A stretch of DNA of 64,000 nucleotides, taken from contig NC_088921.1 in the NCBI RefSeq assembly GCF_038396675.1, positions 35,822,501 through 35,886,500 on the forward strand, given 5' to 3'. The notes under the pieces are model-generated. The model saw only the letters and a program-made list of their open reading frames with translations. It was not told the origin of the DNA and did not search any database. Made by a program: the position numbers and the translations under genes. Origin of the DNA: Hydra vulgaris (taxonomy: Eukaryota; Cnidaria; Hydrozoa; Anthoathecata; Hydridae). Within the stretch, counting starts at the first letter, position 1; each line of letters begins with the position of its first letter. Shown here piece by piece: positions 11,828 through 25,023 of the stretch.

Positions 11828-13257
11828 GCAAATAATTAGTTTTTTAATATCCTTGTAAGTTTGCAGGCTTTTTTATTAAGTATTTTTTGTTCTTACACAA
11901 CATTTTTTAACAACATGGTTTTAATTTGCTGAAGCATTTTTATTATTTGATACTTAATATTTTTGTCTCTGATAGTTTGTATTCGTGTAATTTTCTTTTA
12001 CATATATTATAAAAAGCCATAGCTTAAAAATCAGTCTACACAAGTTGCTAGGCAAAAAACTTGCATTGGGGGATATTTGTTTTATGATTAGCTGTAGGGT
12101 TAAATCTTATTGATTTTATTTTTTGAAACTCACATTTTATTCAACAACATTATAAATGGAAAAAAATTGGAGTTTGCTTTATTAATATTAATTACCTATT
12201 TTGTATACAAAATTATCATGGAAATCTCATCAATATTGTTTGGATAAAAGTCATATTTATGTTGGTAATAATGACCAAATCATTGAAAAGGAAGCAGTTT
12301 CTGCCGTTGCATTAGAGCAAGGTATCTCTAAACTTATCTGCAAAAGATATTTCAACGATATAAGCAGCAACATTAATTATTAAAATTAGGCACTACTCAC
12401 TAATGATTGCAATCAAGAAGGGTTTTGACAATTTTGAAATAATAAAAAATCATAATCAATACTTTTGAAGTAATAGTAATTATGGCTTATAGTTGAGAAG
12501 TTACAGTTGAGATGTTACAAAGTTTTATGTATATTAGTTGAGAATAGAGTTAAATAGACTTTAAAATTTTTTTAAAAAACAGTTTTTAGTATAAACATCC
12601 ATGTCACTGGTTCCCTGATTCCGTAATGCTAAAACTTATTATTTCTTAGCGGCCAATTATAATTAACCACTGAGAAGTAATAAAAAAAATTTTTCAAGCC
12701 CTCTAAATAACTTATCAATTAGTTTAGACATTACAAGAAAAAAACACATATCAACTTTTGTTCTATAAAAAAAAGAAGAAAATGAAATTCTAAGAAATAA
12801 TCATTATCAAATAAGTTTCGATAGCAAAACAAAAACAGACTAGAGTGATTTTTTTAAAACAAAACATAAATCACTTGATTTATTTGCAGACAAACCCAAA
12901 GTCTTTAATAAATATATTTTTTTTTTTTACAATTCTGTGTGAACTCTCCAAAAGCTTCCATCAAAGTCTTCTAAATCACTTAATGGATAACCAATATTTT
13001 AAAAATCAATTGCAAATTCTATTATTCTTATAATCTCAATTCACCTCCTCATGGCTGAGAAGACCACTTCAATTGAGAAGGTTATTTTACTTGTGATTAT
13101 AACCCTCTCTCACCTCCACTCTCTCAAAATCACTCTGAAACATGAACCTTTACAAGCAAGGCTGCTTTGCTGAGAACTTCTCTACTATATCAAATATACT
13201 ATATCAACAATTTTTTTGTTATATATATGATAAAACATTGTAACTCACTCTAATTTA
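11828..13257. other. MORN5 intron, first part
   Basis: Intron sequence between the MORN exon and the LINE relic. A 60-residue open frame at 12201-12383 has no recognised motif and is not claimed as a gene. Confidence 0.6.
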
Positions 13258-14080
13258 CTGTTTAAATTGCATTTCTATGGTATTAAGTACGAGTTGTTAA
13301 AATGGATTACAATCTCTTTAACAAATCGTTCTCAATGTGTTTGTATCTGTTGATCATATTTTTTAAAAATTTTTGTAAAGACTGGAATACCTCAAAGGAC
13401 TGTCTTAGGCCCCATATTATTTTTAGTTTTTATAAATAATGTAACCTTGTGTATTGAGGTGATTATGGCATCAAACTGATTGCGGACAACAGCAAGTTGT
13501 ATCAAGCAAAAGACGATGGAAGCAACACACATCTCACCAATACCTTAAAAAAATGTTCAGAATTGTCAAATGTTTGTCAACTTAATATAGCAACCAAAAA
13601 ACGTTTCATCTACGTTATGGAAACAGTGCTTTGCCATTCATTATTAATGAACATTGATATAACTATTGAATCTATTAAATCTATTCAAGTTTTATAATTA
13701 GTATAATTGTGTCTTTTAATATTTTTGAATATGTTTTATTACTGTTCTTTTATTGCAGGCAAGGCACATTCTTGTGCTTAATTACTTTTATAATCTTTTA
13801 TCAGTCATAGTTCCTAACTTTTAATAAGAGTCTACAAACTTTTTGTTTGACCTATGTTAGAATCTTGTACCTCAGTGTAGAATCCTACCTTTTAAATCAT
13901 ATACATCAGATAAAGAAGGTTCATAAATATTTTACTAGAATTGTCTGTAAAAGATGTCCTCCTGTACTCCTTGATTATTCCTTGTTAAGATGTATTCCTT
14001 GTTAAGATGTAAAAATGTACTCCTTGATTATTCCTTGTTAAGATGAAGCATAATTTAAAAAAATCAAAAGTTTCACTTCA
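13258..14080 (+). pseudogene. Non-LTR retrotransposon (LINE, CR1/L2/jockey-type) RT relic
   Basis: Plus-strand remains of reverse transcriptase in several frames: LLFKLHFYGIKYELLKWI (about 13258), VKTGIPQRTVLGPILFLVFI (about 13375, the conserved GVPQGSVLGPxLFLLYIND block), then IADNSKLYQAKDDG (about 13480, the ADD box with the first D replaced). Further on PMLESCTSVWNP and a KVHKYFTRIVCKRC-like stretch (13860-13970) match the C-terminal part. Stops and frameshifts throughout. It sits in the MORN5 intron in sense orientation and is old. Confidence 0.8.
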
Positions 14081-15124
14081 CAAAGTAAATAATCATTTAA
14101 ATACAAAGATATGATAAATGATTTATTTGTGCGATTTTTGAAATCTATAATTAATTTTAAAACAAAATAAATTATTTTTGAAACAATTGTATTTTATATT
14201 ATTGATCTCAAAATAAATAAGGTTTATATATGTAAATGGTTGCTAGAAACGGGCGCTATGGACGCCTCTCAGTTTAATAGTAATAAATTATTTGCACTTA
14301 AGCGCCAAATAAACAGGGGCTAATAAAAATACAGTTAACCAAACAGGGAGGGGATTTAATAAACAGAGTGTTATTATTTTAAAAGACAAGAAACCAACAA
14401 TTTGGTTTTTTATTTTAATTTGATTTTAATTCAATGAAAATAAAAATTAAAAAAAAGCGTTTAACAGTTTTTTGTAGAGGTATTTCTCGAATTTTTTTTT
14501 TTTTTTTTTTGTATGCGAACAAAAATCAAGTCTCCATAATTAATTATTAGGGGGGGGGGGGGGGCGCTATGAAAAAAATACGGAAGTGTAGGAGAAATAA
14601 GACGAATTTCATAAACGGCAACGACGTCTTCAGCACCTAAGATTGTTCGTTATATTGATTAAATTTTAAAATTATGAATCTTTCCTTGATTTCAGTTTGT
14701 GAGAAAAACTTTACTGGGGTAAAAAATTAAATGAATAATATTCACAAAAAAATATTGTGTTAAAAATCATGCTAAATTTTATGTGCTATATTATTTTGAA
14801 AAGTCTTTTGTATTAAGTTTTTTATTTTCATCAATGATACTTAAGAAAACGTTTGAAATTTTGAGGATTAGGTGTTTATATCCGTAAAGTCGTTTGCTAT
14901 AAACTAAACTGAAAATGTAAATTCACCTCGACCAGAACTGTCAGAGAACTGAGAACTAGATAAGAAATTCGTTTAAAAACGTGTTCTTACCAAAGATATA
15001 CCAGCGGACAAAATACTTAGAACTTTTTTGATTTTGTTGCGTCATTTCTTCATTTATCGTTTTAAAAGTACAAGTTCATACAAAAAAGTTTGCATCAAAG
15101 GTTTATGTAATTTTACTTGCTTAG
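14081..15124. other. MORN5 intron, second part, with a G15 homopolymer
   Basis: No gene. Contains T-runs near 14497-14513 and a run of 15 G at 14550-14564 followed by CGCTATG. A GGCGCTATGGACGCC patch lies near 14250. Confidence 0.6.
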
Positions 15125-15236
15125 GGAGAATATTTGTTCAAAGACAATTTAGTCTACTCACCAGAAGACTGGGGATATTGTGAATCACACGATAGAAGAT
15201 ATTACACAGAAATCTGCAATGGACTTAAGCCAGCTG
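15125..15236 (+). CDS. MORN5-like gene, exon with the conserved [14 protein letters not shown] block
   Basis: 112-nt exon between TTGCTTAG and GTATAACT. It starts in phase 0 and leaves one base. It encodes [20 protein letters not shown], then [18 protein letters not shown]. The WxYCxxxDRRxYTEIxNGLKPAG block is the MORN5 signature after the last MORN repeat and is nearly unchanged across animals. Confidence 0.93.
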
Positions 15237-15346
15237 GTATAACTTTTTAATTATTTAATTAAAAATAGATTTATTTTGATTAATAATTCTCTTTTATTAT
15301 TGTTTTCTTTTATTTTTTGACACGGATGAAATTCTGTATCATATAA

Positions 15347-15686
<340 letters not shown>

Positions 15687-16377
15687 TTTGAAATCTCGCT
15701 AAATTTATTTTAGCACTCATTCTTTTAGTAATTTCGTTAATTCAACAAAAATTTTGAATTCTTAATCTCATACTCTTATCCAAGGGTGTAATTGGTGTAG
15801 CTCTTCCTATAATTAAATATTACAGGTGCCTATGTTTATGTTTAAGTAGATACGCTTGTGTAAGTAGATACATGTTTAAGAAGATACCCTTTTTTTAAAA
15901 ACGCCATTACAATTAGTTAAATCGTAATTAGACTTTCAATCTAAAATTGTGAATAATGTAAAAAAAATTCAATAACCAAATTTGATTTTATATTTTTATC
16001 TGCCGCCACTTAAATTTTAATCTTTTCACTTAAAAGATTTTGTATACAAACGTGAATCTCGTTTCATAACAATTTTGTATAATTATTACATAACACAGTG
16101 TTTGAAATAATTTTTAAAACGCTTTATCAAGATTACGTGGTTACAATATTGTATTTGATTGCCAGTTGATACTAAGTTTTATAGCTCTTTGTCGGGCCTT
16201 TAGTACTCTTGGTGATTTGTTCTCTTAAGAATTTAGTATTATTTTTACTGAAAAAAGTTTTTCAATGATCTCAAGGTTAGTGCGTAAAAGCACTATCCAA
16301 GTTATATTCACTATTCAAATTATAGAAGAAAAAGTTATCAGAACATTTGAAAATTAGCTCTGTATCTTTTTTATATT
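15687..16377. other. AT-rich stretch downstream of MORN5
   Basis: Contains the presumed 3' untranslated region. A small duplicated stretch (AAGTAGATAC) lies near 15845-15885. Nothing else recognised. Confidence 0.6.
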
Positions 16378-17989
16378 CAGCGGAGAAAATAGAATCAGCC
16401 TCCATTTTTTTTACCATTATTTTTCGTTTTAATTTAACAAAAATGGCAGTGAAACAATTATCAAATCTAATTTATTTCTTATTATCTTCTATTACAACTA
16501 AAAAGTTTATAAATTGGTATGTTTAATTAATTACAAATGGAAAAGAAAATTAAAAGTATTCAATTTGCGGAGAAAATAAAATTAGCCTCATTTACGTTAT
16601 ATACAAGAAAATACAGAAAATATTTTGTTTTTTCGCTCATTTAATATTTAGTATTGCTTCCTGATTTTTTAATGACTTCAAATATGACTTGACAAATACT
16701 AGTCACAAGGTTTCTATAGGAATTTCATTACAAGCTTGTCTGATACGAGTTTTCAGCTCCAAGGTGGATTCAAATTGCTTACCATTTTCATAAACCTTTC
16801 TTGAAAGTATTCCCAATAGATTTTCAATTAGGTTAAGATCTGGACTACATGCGGTCTATTCCATTACGTGAATATTTTTTTCTCTTATTCAAGCTTTTGT
16901 AAGTTTTGAATTATGGATAGCAGCATTATCTTGTTAAAAAGTGAAATTTTCACCCATCAATTCCTTACCATGTTCAAGCAAACTTATTTCTAATAAGTCA
17001 ATATAGTCCTGTGAATTGATATTTGTTGAAATCCATGTCAGTGGGAGTTTTCCAGCAAAGGAAAAAGCCCCCTAAACCATAACAGTTTCACCACCAAAGT
17101 TACAACCTATCCGATTTTCTTTCTCTTTTCGAAGATCGTGCCAGTAATGTTGATCGCAATCAGGACCATCTAGATTGAAATTTTTTTCATCACTAAAGAG
17201 AACTTGATGCCACTCTTCCTGCCAAGACATGTGTTCTTTTGCAAATTGTAATCTAACTTCTTTATGCTGAGCAGTAGGTTTTGGTTTTGGTTTACGCTTT
17301 TTCCAAACTGTGTTTGGATCTTCGTGTAAGACTTGTCTCACAGTTGAACAAATACAGGTAATTGTAAATCAGTACGAATTTGAGATGCAGTCATGTGCTG
17401 AGCAGCAGCATGGCGTACAATAACTTAATTAGCACGATTATTAATTTTAAGTTTGCCACCACTTTCCTTATAAGTTCCATAATAAACGCCAATCTTGAAG
17501 TAATTATTAACCACTTTTGGAGATCTTTTAATTATCTTTGCGGTTTCCCAATTAGATAAGCTTGTATCTTTGTATACTTTAATTACTGCTAATTCTTCAT
17601 TCGTTAAACGCTTACCCACGTTCCATTTCAAATTAAGGTATTGAAAACTAAATGTTAAAAACTTTATCAGTACTGATTTCACAGCCTTTATTTAAATTAC
17701 TACTAATAATAAAAAAACACAATAATAATAATAAGTCACAAATGCGTATTACCAGATTAATTATTGATGAGGCTAATTCTATTTGTTACCGCATTTTCAA
17801 GTATAATACAATTTATGGTTTTATCAAATGTACCGCAATTTAATTATGCAATATTATAATCAAAAAAGTTGTTGTTTGTAACAATAATTATATGTGTGTG
17901 GATACAAAAGATGCACCGCACAAACTTGCATACAGATTTTTAAAACATTGGATCAGTACATGGTGAGGCTAATTCTATTTTCTCCACTG
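16378..17989 (-). mobile_element. Tc1/mariner element with IR/DR-type terminal repeats
   Basis: Element of 1612 bp. The outer terminal repeat CAGCGGAGAAAATAGAATCA (16378) faces its near complement ending at 17989 (CAGTGGAGAAAATAGAATTA in reverse). A second, inner copy lies at 16566-16590 and in reverse at 17767-17793, about 190 bp inside each end. Two spaced binding-site-like repeats per end is the IR/DR layout known from Sleeping Beauty-type Tc1 elements. The right flank is TA; the left is TT, so the TA duplication has decayed on one side. Confidence 0.85.
16660..17682 (-). pseudogene. Tc1-type transposase, frameshifted
   Basis: Minus strand. 17682-17425 holds the N-terminal helix-turn-helix (KRLTNEELAVIKVYKDTSLS, then NWETAKIIKRSPKVVNNYF). 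17341-17072 continues in another frame with QVLHEDPNTVWKKRKPK and VLFSDEKNFNLDGPDCDQHY, the first catalytic Asp block. Past stops, 17070-16690 keeps QDNAAIHNS (second Asp) and CSPDLNLIENLLGI (third acidic block, SPDLNPIEN type). DDE transposases of this family excise and integrate at TA. At least one frameshift and several stops make this copy inactive. It occupies the element between the nested terminal repeats. Confidence 0.88.
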
Positions 17990-18220
17990 TATTCATTTTG
18001 CTACATAATAATTTGATTCCAATGAAGTAAGTTTGAAACTTTCGTTGCACCACTGTTACATCCCTATTAGGAATGCACAAGTTTGGATGATGAATGTTCC
18101 TAGGTTTCAATCTCCGCCGTTAAGTATTAAACTCTCGTGCAACAGTATAATTTTAATTTTACACTTCAAATAAATGCAATTTGATTATTGAATCTTTTTT
18201 CCATAACTTTTCGAATTTTT

Positions 18221-18402
18221 GAGCAGCCGTGGTATAGTGGTTAAAATTCTAGCTCAGAATCCTGAGATCCCAAGTTCGATGCCGGCTCTAGCTCATTGGT
18301 AAGGAAGAAAGCGTGAATTTCCTTGTTAAATCTTCTTTCGCGGTGCCCTGTGATAAGTCCGAAAGGACTTCTGGGAGCACCTCATGAACTAATAAAAAAA
18401 AA
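18221..18402 (+). repeat. tRNA-derived SINE
   Basis: Head with A box TGGTATAGTGGTTAAAATTC and B box AGTTCGATGCC, then a body ending CTTCTGGGAGCACCTCATGA and an A-rich tail. Two further copies lie in reverse at 20477-20656 and 47337-47519. Such elements are transcribed by pol III and moved by LINE machinery. The tRNA-like head is too altered to be a tRNA gene. Confidence 0.85.
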
Positions 18403-18639
18403 TTTAAATTTAATACTTATTAAAAATTGACCTCAACAAACAAAATATTGCTAGATTAGAATTATCTTTTTCTATCTCAAAAAGTTGCGGAGAAAACATA
18501 AGTAATAAAAGTCTTTTTATACGCCGTTTCCTAGAGTTTCATTTTTGAAATTTTTTTATCTTAAAACTCATTATGTAGAGGTAAAACAAGATAATTTTAA
18601 TCTCATAATATTTAACTTAACCTTGTATTACATGTTATA

Positions 18640-19645
18640 ACATATAATACACTGTTGCATAATACAGTAAGTTTGACTATGATAACCGCAACTAGTCCCG
18701 GGAGCTCGGAGGTTATCTTTCTAATACAAAATCATTCCTTCAAAAGCACCCATTTTCAATTGGGTTTAAGTCCGGAATACCATCCAGCCATTCAAGGACT
18801 TTTACGTAATTTTTCGCTAAAAAAACTATTCACAACCTTGGATTGGTGGCATTAAGTGCAGTCATGCATAAAAATTGTGGTTTTGTAAATTGTAACATGC
18901 AAATTCAACTTTTCTCTGAGTAATTCACCATGCTTTTACCCATTCATGGTTGTCCTAGGAGTTAAAAAACTCCTGAGATAACATGGTCGAAACAGTGAAT
19001 TTTTCGTCAAGCCGTTTTCTTAAGGATCTACAATCGTGCTTTTTCTGAACAATGAACTGTTGTAAAGTTGATTCATCGGAAAATAGTACTTTCCCCCAGT
19101 CGTCCTCGGTCCAATGCTAGTGCTTTTTGGCAAGTTCTAATTTTTATTTTTCATTAGAGGTGTCAGTCGTTGTTTATTAGCTGGTTTATACAACTTTGAC
19201 CTGAATTCTTAGCTGAGGCGACGCGAAACTGTGCTGATCCTAACATTAGTACCTTTTGCGAGGAGCTCATTAAAGATTGTGCAACGATGTTTTTCATAAT
19301 GTTATCTAACCCAAGGCTAGTTTTGTGAAGCCTACCACTTTTCTTTCGATTACCATAAAATTCTGAATGAATTTCTCTATAGCTCTTTGAACAGATAACT
19401 GACTGAAACTATGTTGTGCCCAAATTTGACGCCGTGACATTCCTTTTTGTAAAGTGCAACAATCTGAGCACATTTTGCTAAAATAGAAAATTTAAAAGGT
19501 ATACAATAACAAAGCTAGAAACCTTAATCAGACATGGAATGCGGTATACAAAAAGTTGACGCAATCCCGTCTGATGCAATAATTAGGCAGGACTGCCAAA
19601 TATGCAAATTTCCGGAGGTGGTAATTTTACAAATGACTGTGTAAC
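18640..19645 (-). pseudogene. Second Tc1-type transposase relic
   Basis: Minus-strand remains in shifted frames: CAQIVALYKKECHGVKFGHN (about 19475), KLYKPANKQRLTPLMKNKN (about 19190), then EDDWGKVLFSDESTLQQFIV (about 19110, first catalytic Asp) and HDCRSLRKRLDEKFTVSTM. The C-terminal part toward 18700 is heavily decayed. Possible ends are TACACTGTTGCATAA near 18647 and a loosely similar TACACAGTCATTTG in reverse near 19640; this pairing is weak. It differs from the element at 16378 and represents another Tc1 lineage. Confidence 0.75.
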
Positions 19646-19649
19646 ACTT

Positions 19650-20476
19650 ATGCTAATAAAAAAAGTAAATGACTTAAACAGTAAACCTAAAATTTGAGCA
19701 ATGTGTCTCATTAGTTTAATTTATTTAACATTAGTTTAATGTATTTAAAAATAATATTGTGTGTTGGGCTTTAAACATTTATATTTTTATGAAGCATTTA
19801 AATTTTTAATATGTTATTAAACTATTTTTGTTTTCTGATTTATTTATTAAAAGCTACAACAACAATTTTAAAAAGGTGTTATGTATTGTAATTGCATTGT
19901 AGAGAATTTATTTATAACAATTTTATTATTATTATTATTTACAACAAGTTTAAAAAGTTGTTTTGTTGTGTAATTGTATTGTAGAGAATTTTCTGCTTAA
20001 TCTGAAGGTGTAAAAACTGTTTTTAGAATCTTATTCTTGACTGCGCAAGTTTTAAAGTTCTCACTCCAATAAAACAACAAAACAAACACCACAATAGAAA
20101 AACAAAACAACAAAACAAATACCGCAATAGAAAAGTTGTTTGATTGCATTTTAAAAACAATTTCTCAAAGCTAATATAAACAATTACACTCTTGGTAAAA
20201 ATTTATTTATTTTTTCAAAAAATTTAACTTAAACTCTCGGAACTAAAGTTCAATTCTACTATACCAAAAACTTAAAAATGAAATTTACTAGTTTTAGAAT
20301 AAAGTTATAAGCAAAAATTCATAGAATTTTTTTTGAGGAAAAGTGAACACGCTAATTGATTACACTTTTTCATTAAGATAAGCGAGGCTTATCAAATAAA
20401 CGATTAATTAAAATGTACATAAAAAAATTGCCTTTGCTTTCTGTCTAAAATTTTTAAAACAAAAATAACTTTTTAC
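19650..20476. other. AT-rich stretch with small tandem duplications
   Basis: No gene. A stretch of about 60 bases ending TTGTAGAGAATTT is duplicated (about 19858-19912 and 19940-19992). A 36-bp AAACAACAAAACAAA-type unit is duplicated at about 20070-20130. Confidence 0.6.
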
Positions 20477-20656
20477 TTTTTTTTTTTGGTTTTTAAGATG
20501 CTCTCAGAAGTCCCTTACAAACTTATCACAAAGCACCGCGGAGAAGCATTTAACTAGGAAGTTTACGCCTCTTTCCTTACTAATGTTGCTTATTGGGCTA
20601 GAGCGGACTATCGAACCTCAGACCACTTGGTTCTAATCACTGCGCCACGGCTTCAC
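20477..20656 (-). repeat. tRNA-derived SINE, reverse copy
   Basis: Reverse complement of the family at 18221. A poly-T tail at 20477-20490 is followed by GCTCTCAGAAGTCC, GCACCGCGGAGAAG and finally the tRNA-like head CACTGCGCCACGGC at about 20638-20651. Confidence 0.82.
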
Positions 20657-21025
20657 TTGTATTTTTAGAACACAAATAACTTTTAAAATAAAGTACTTGC
20701 AATTTGCAAAGCAAAATCGAAAAAATCAAAATATCAATGAGCAAAGTTTCAGAAGCATACAGTATACCAAAAGCAACTTTTTACAAAAGTTTGTAAACAA
20801 TAAAATTTAATCAAACAGATTACCATATAAATTATATAACTGTGTATAGTGTTTGAATTTGTTTCAGTGCTAATCAATTTAGCCAACTAGAGATTTCGAA
20901 GAAAATGCGCAAATTTCACCGCAAGAGTTGAATGTATTTATAATATTATTAATTAATAATTGGATTTAAAACTTTTCAAACTGAAGTTTTAAATCTAACT
21001 TTTTACCAAAGTGTGAACAATAAAA

Positions 21026-21967
<942 letters not shown>

Positions 21968-21970
<3 letters not shown>

Positions 21971-22633
21971 CCCTTAGATGTTGTCCGAAAGTTTTTTCGA
22001 TATTTTGTTGACAAAAAGTAAAAATTAAAATGCAAGACCGGAATTTTTTTTTTTTAATAATGATAGACTGCCTGCCCCAACCAAACCCTCAGTCGATGTA
22101 ACAGCACTCCCTTGCGGGTCAGGCTATTTGTCAGTCGATGTAGCAGCACTCCCTTGCGAGTCAGGCTATTTGTCAGTCGATGTAGCAGCACTCCCTTGCG
22201 AGTCAGGCTATTTGTCAGTCGATGTAGCAGCACTCCCTTGCGAGTCAGGCTATAAGATAGTCGATGTAGCAACACTCCGCGCATGATTTACAGTAAAAAA
22301 AATAAAAATAAAAACATTTTATTAAAAAAAATAAAAACAAAAACATTTTATTAAAAAAAATAAAAATAAAAACATTGTTTACATTGTTAAAAACATTCAA
22401 AATGTTATAAAAACATTCAGAATGTTTTTAAAAACATTCTGGTCAATTAAATTTGCGTTTTTGTGGTTTTTTTAAAAAACGATTAATTTGTAATTAAATT
22501 AATGGTTTTTACTTTCGTCCAACACGGAAATGTTAGACGAAAGTCAAAAGTAATTAAAAGTGACGTATGTGTTGGCGTAAGAATCACTTTTTTCCTTCCG
22601 CTCTTCCTAAAGCCAACAAACTATAGAACTATG

Positions 22634-22637
<4 letters not shown>
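21968..22637 (-). mobile_element. Non-autonomous element copy B, inverted
   Basis: Reverse complement of copy A across the 28-bp (TA)n at 21940-21967, with only a few mismatches and small indels. The pair forms a palindrome of about 1.35 kb. The minisatellite is again present in five units (22065-22285). Confidence 0.85.
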
Positions 22638-22689
<52 letters not shown>

Positions 22690-22691
<2 letters not shown>

Positions 22692-23328
22692 TCTATAGTT
22701 TGTTGGCTTTGGGAAGAGCGGAAGGAAAAAAGTGATTCTTACGCCAACATATACGTCACTTTTAATTACTTTTAACTTTCGTCCAACATTTCCGTGTTGG
22801 ACGAAAGTAAAAACCATTAATTTAATTACAAATTAATCGTTTTTTAAAAAAACCACAAAAAACGCAAATTTAATTGACCAGAATGTTTTAAAAACATTGT
22901 GAATGTTTTTAACAATATAAACAATGTTTTTATTTTATTTTTTTTAATAAAATGTTTTTATTTTTATTTTTTTTAATAAAATGTTTTTATTTTTATTTTT
23001 TTTACTGAAAATCATGCGCGGAGTGTTGCTACATCGACTATCTTATAGCCTGACTCGCAAGGGAGTGCTGCTACATCGACTGACAAATAGCCTGACTCGC
23101 AAGGGAGTGCTGCTACATCGACTGACAAATAGCCTGACTCGCAAGGGAGTGCTGCTACATCGACTGACAAATAGCCTGACCCGCAAGGGAGTGCTGCTAC
23201 ATCGACTGAGGGTTTGGTTAGGGCAGGCAGTCTATCATTATTAAAAAAAAAAAATTCCGGTCTTGCATTTTAATTTTTACTTTTTGTCAACAAAATATCG
23301 AAAAAACTTTCGGACAACATCTAAGGGT

Positions 23329-23330
<2 letters not shown>
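22690..23330 (+). mobile_element. Non-autonomous element copy C
   Basis: Third copy, same orientation as A, separated from B by (TA)n at 22638-22689. It is slightly shorter in the AATGTTTTTA region. The five-unit minisatellite lies at 23018-23225. Confidence 0.85.

Positions 23331-23390
<60 letters not shown>
23331..23390. repeat. (TA)n microsatellite
   Basis: 60-base TA tract that closes the triple element cluster. Confidence 0.95.
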
Positions 23391-23394
<4 letters not shown>

Positions 23395-24370
23395 AGTTTT
23401 AATTAATAAAAATAAGTAAATAAATATAAATATTTTGGTAAATTTTCTTTTAGACATTGGAGTCTGAAAGAAAACCATCAGGATTTTGAACTTTTTGAAA
23501 ATCTCCAATGTTTGTTATTGAGCTAATTAGAAACGATATAGGAAGTTTTATTGAATGGAAAAAAGCACTTATGCTTGATTTATCAGGACTGTTTATTGAT
23601 CCAAAAATCAGATTAACTTTATTTTTATACAAAATCAAATGGACAGGCAAAAAAAATTTCTTCATTTAAAATTTATGCAGAGGTTATTTGAGATTCGAAA
23701 TAGTGAAACAAGTTGTCAAATTATAAACAGAATTAATAAAGTTCTAGAAATTACCTCGATACTCAAATATTGCATGAGCTCAAATATTTTTGATAAAGTC
23801 AGAAAGTGTTTAGAGATCGTGTACAACTTGTTTCCAAGGTTTCTCATTTCAGTCTAGTTCAGCAAGGTCTTTTATTGCTCAGTCTAGTTCAAGCACCGCA
23901 GATTACCTGCATCAAATATAACAAAGATATTTAGGTAAATATAAGGATATTTTAACTCAGAATCACAAAATTAATTACAGTGAGCAATAAAAATCACAAA
24001 ATGATTTTCAGTCAGCCAAAAGCATCACAAAATCAATTCAGCCACAAGATAGCAGTAAGAACTATGATGATCGCGAGTAGGTCATGATAAAGTACAAGAT
24101 AAAAAGATTCTATGAAATTACTAGATGATCTCACTAAAAGTAGAAACTGAGTACACAGTAGGGTCAAATATAAGTCATAATTTAAGTGGTGAAGATAAGT
24201 GATTAGAGTTGTTCGGAAAACAGGTCATTTGTAGAGAAGACCGGGACAAGATGAAGAGCGTGGTAAGATAAAGAATGTCTTAAACTTTAAGTTTTTTACT
24301 AGATGGCAGCATTATTCGGACAATACTGACTCTCCTTTAAAGTAGAGCCAGAAATGCAATAAAAATTTAT
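23391..24370. other. No gene recognised
   Basis: A 72-residue open frame at 23639-23857 and a minus-strand one at 23665-23450 show no known motif. Short repeated AATCACAAAAT and GTCTAGTTCA motifs occur at 23850-24020. The sequence looks like decayed unique DNA. Confidence 0.5.
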
Positions 24371-24522
24371 AACGTGGCAGCGGTAAATAATAATAAAAAG
24401 CTTTACAACCAATGTAATATGACAATTTCAGCTATATTATTTAAGAGTCTTTATGCAAATTTTTAACGACCAGCCTATATAGGCTGTTCGTTACCGCTTT
24501 TTCCATTTACCGCTGCCACGTT
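24371..24522. mobile_element. Short MITE with perfect 18-bp terminal repeats
   Basis: Ends AACGTGGCAGCGGTAAAT and its exact complement (24505-24522), 152 bp apart. The left side has TA before ACGTGG and the right side has TTAA after it, so TA targeting is likely. An inner palindrome AGCCTATATAGGCT with flanking TAACGA/TCGTTA arms lies near 24460-24493. Confidence 0.75.
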
Positions 24523-24669
24523 AACTTTAATGCATGTGTAAATAAGCTCTGCTACGATGTAGGTAAGCCATTTCGATTCTCTTTAACATTTATAAGTAAC
24601 TTAGTTTAAGTACTAACTATTAACAAAAAAAAGTTCAATTAATTGCAAATGTTTACTGTTATTTGTTGA

Positions 24670-24803
24670 AAGACCCCCACCAAGAATTGTAGGCCACTGT
24701 AGGGATAACGGCTTCAGCTACAACAAAACCTTTTTAACTATCTTTTAAGCACTTTTATCAAGAGGTGAGCCTCCTGTTCTATTGATTATTGAAAATCACA
24801 AAG
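24670..24803 (+). pseudogene. pogo-type transposase relic, left part
   Basis: Decayed coding remains ending in RGEPPVLLIIENH and K before the target site CCCAC. The PVLLILDxH pattern is the second catalytic block of pogo/Tigger DDE transposases; here the Asp is Glu. The reading frame continues after the LTR retrotransposon at 28783, so the retrotransposon landed in this relic. Confidence 0.7.
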
Positions 24804-24808
24804 CCCAC

Positions 24809-25011
24809 TGTAATTAGTGTAAATAACTGTATTATATATAAACTATTGTTGTATTGCGACAGAAGGAACGTTGTGGGTGTGTCATTTATTACATTGTATA
24901 TAACGTTTATAATGTTTATTATACCCTCGGGGGTATTTGCAAATGTATATATATTGAGTAAAGATATTTACAAAGTGTGTGAGAAAAAACAAATATAGAA
25001 TTAATATTACA
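24809..25011 (+). repeat. 5' LTR
   Basis: 203 bp, starting TGTAATTAGTG and ending TTAATATTACA. A TATA box (TATATAAA) lies at 24835-24842, so transcription probably starts a few tens of bases later. A palindromic CCCTCGGGGG patch lies near 24925. Identical to the 3' copy as read. Confidence 0.95.
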
Positions 25012-25023
25012 AGCTATTTCGGC
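25012..25023 (+). promoter_or_regulatory. Putative primer-binding site matching the 5' end of tRNA-Phe
   Basis: The 12 bases right after the LTR, AGCTATTTCGGC, are the exact complement of GCCGAAATAGCT, the first 12 nucleotides of animal tRNA-Phe. They do not match any tRNA 3' end (no TGG start). The match stops exactly at the LTR border. Only 13 bases separate the LTR from the gag start, so a usual 18-base site cannot fit outside the ORF. Copia-type elements prime with a 5' tRNA fragment, so use of a tRNA-Phe 5' fragment is conceivable. Inferred, not proven. Confidence 0.5.

Noticed and set aside
18221-18300. tRNA gene at the SINE head (also 20.6 and 47.5 kb)
   Set aside because: A and B boxes are present, but the acceptor and anticodon stems do not pair and a SINE body follows.
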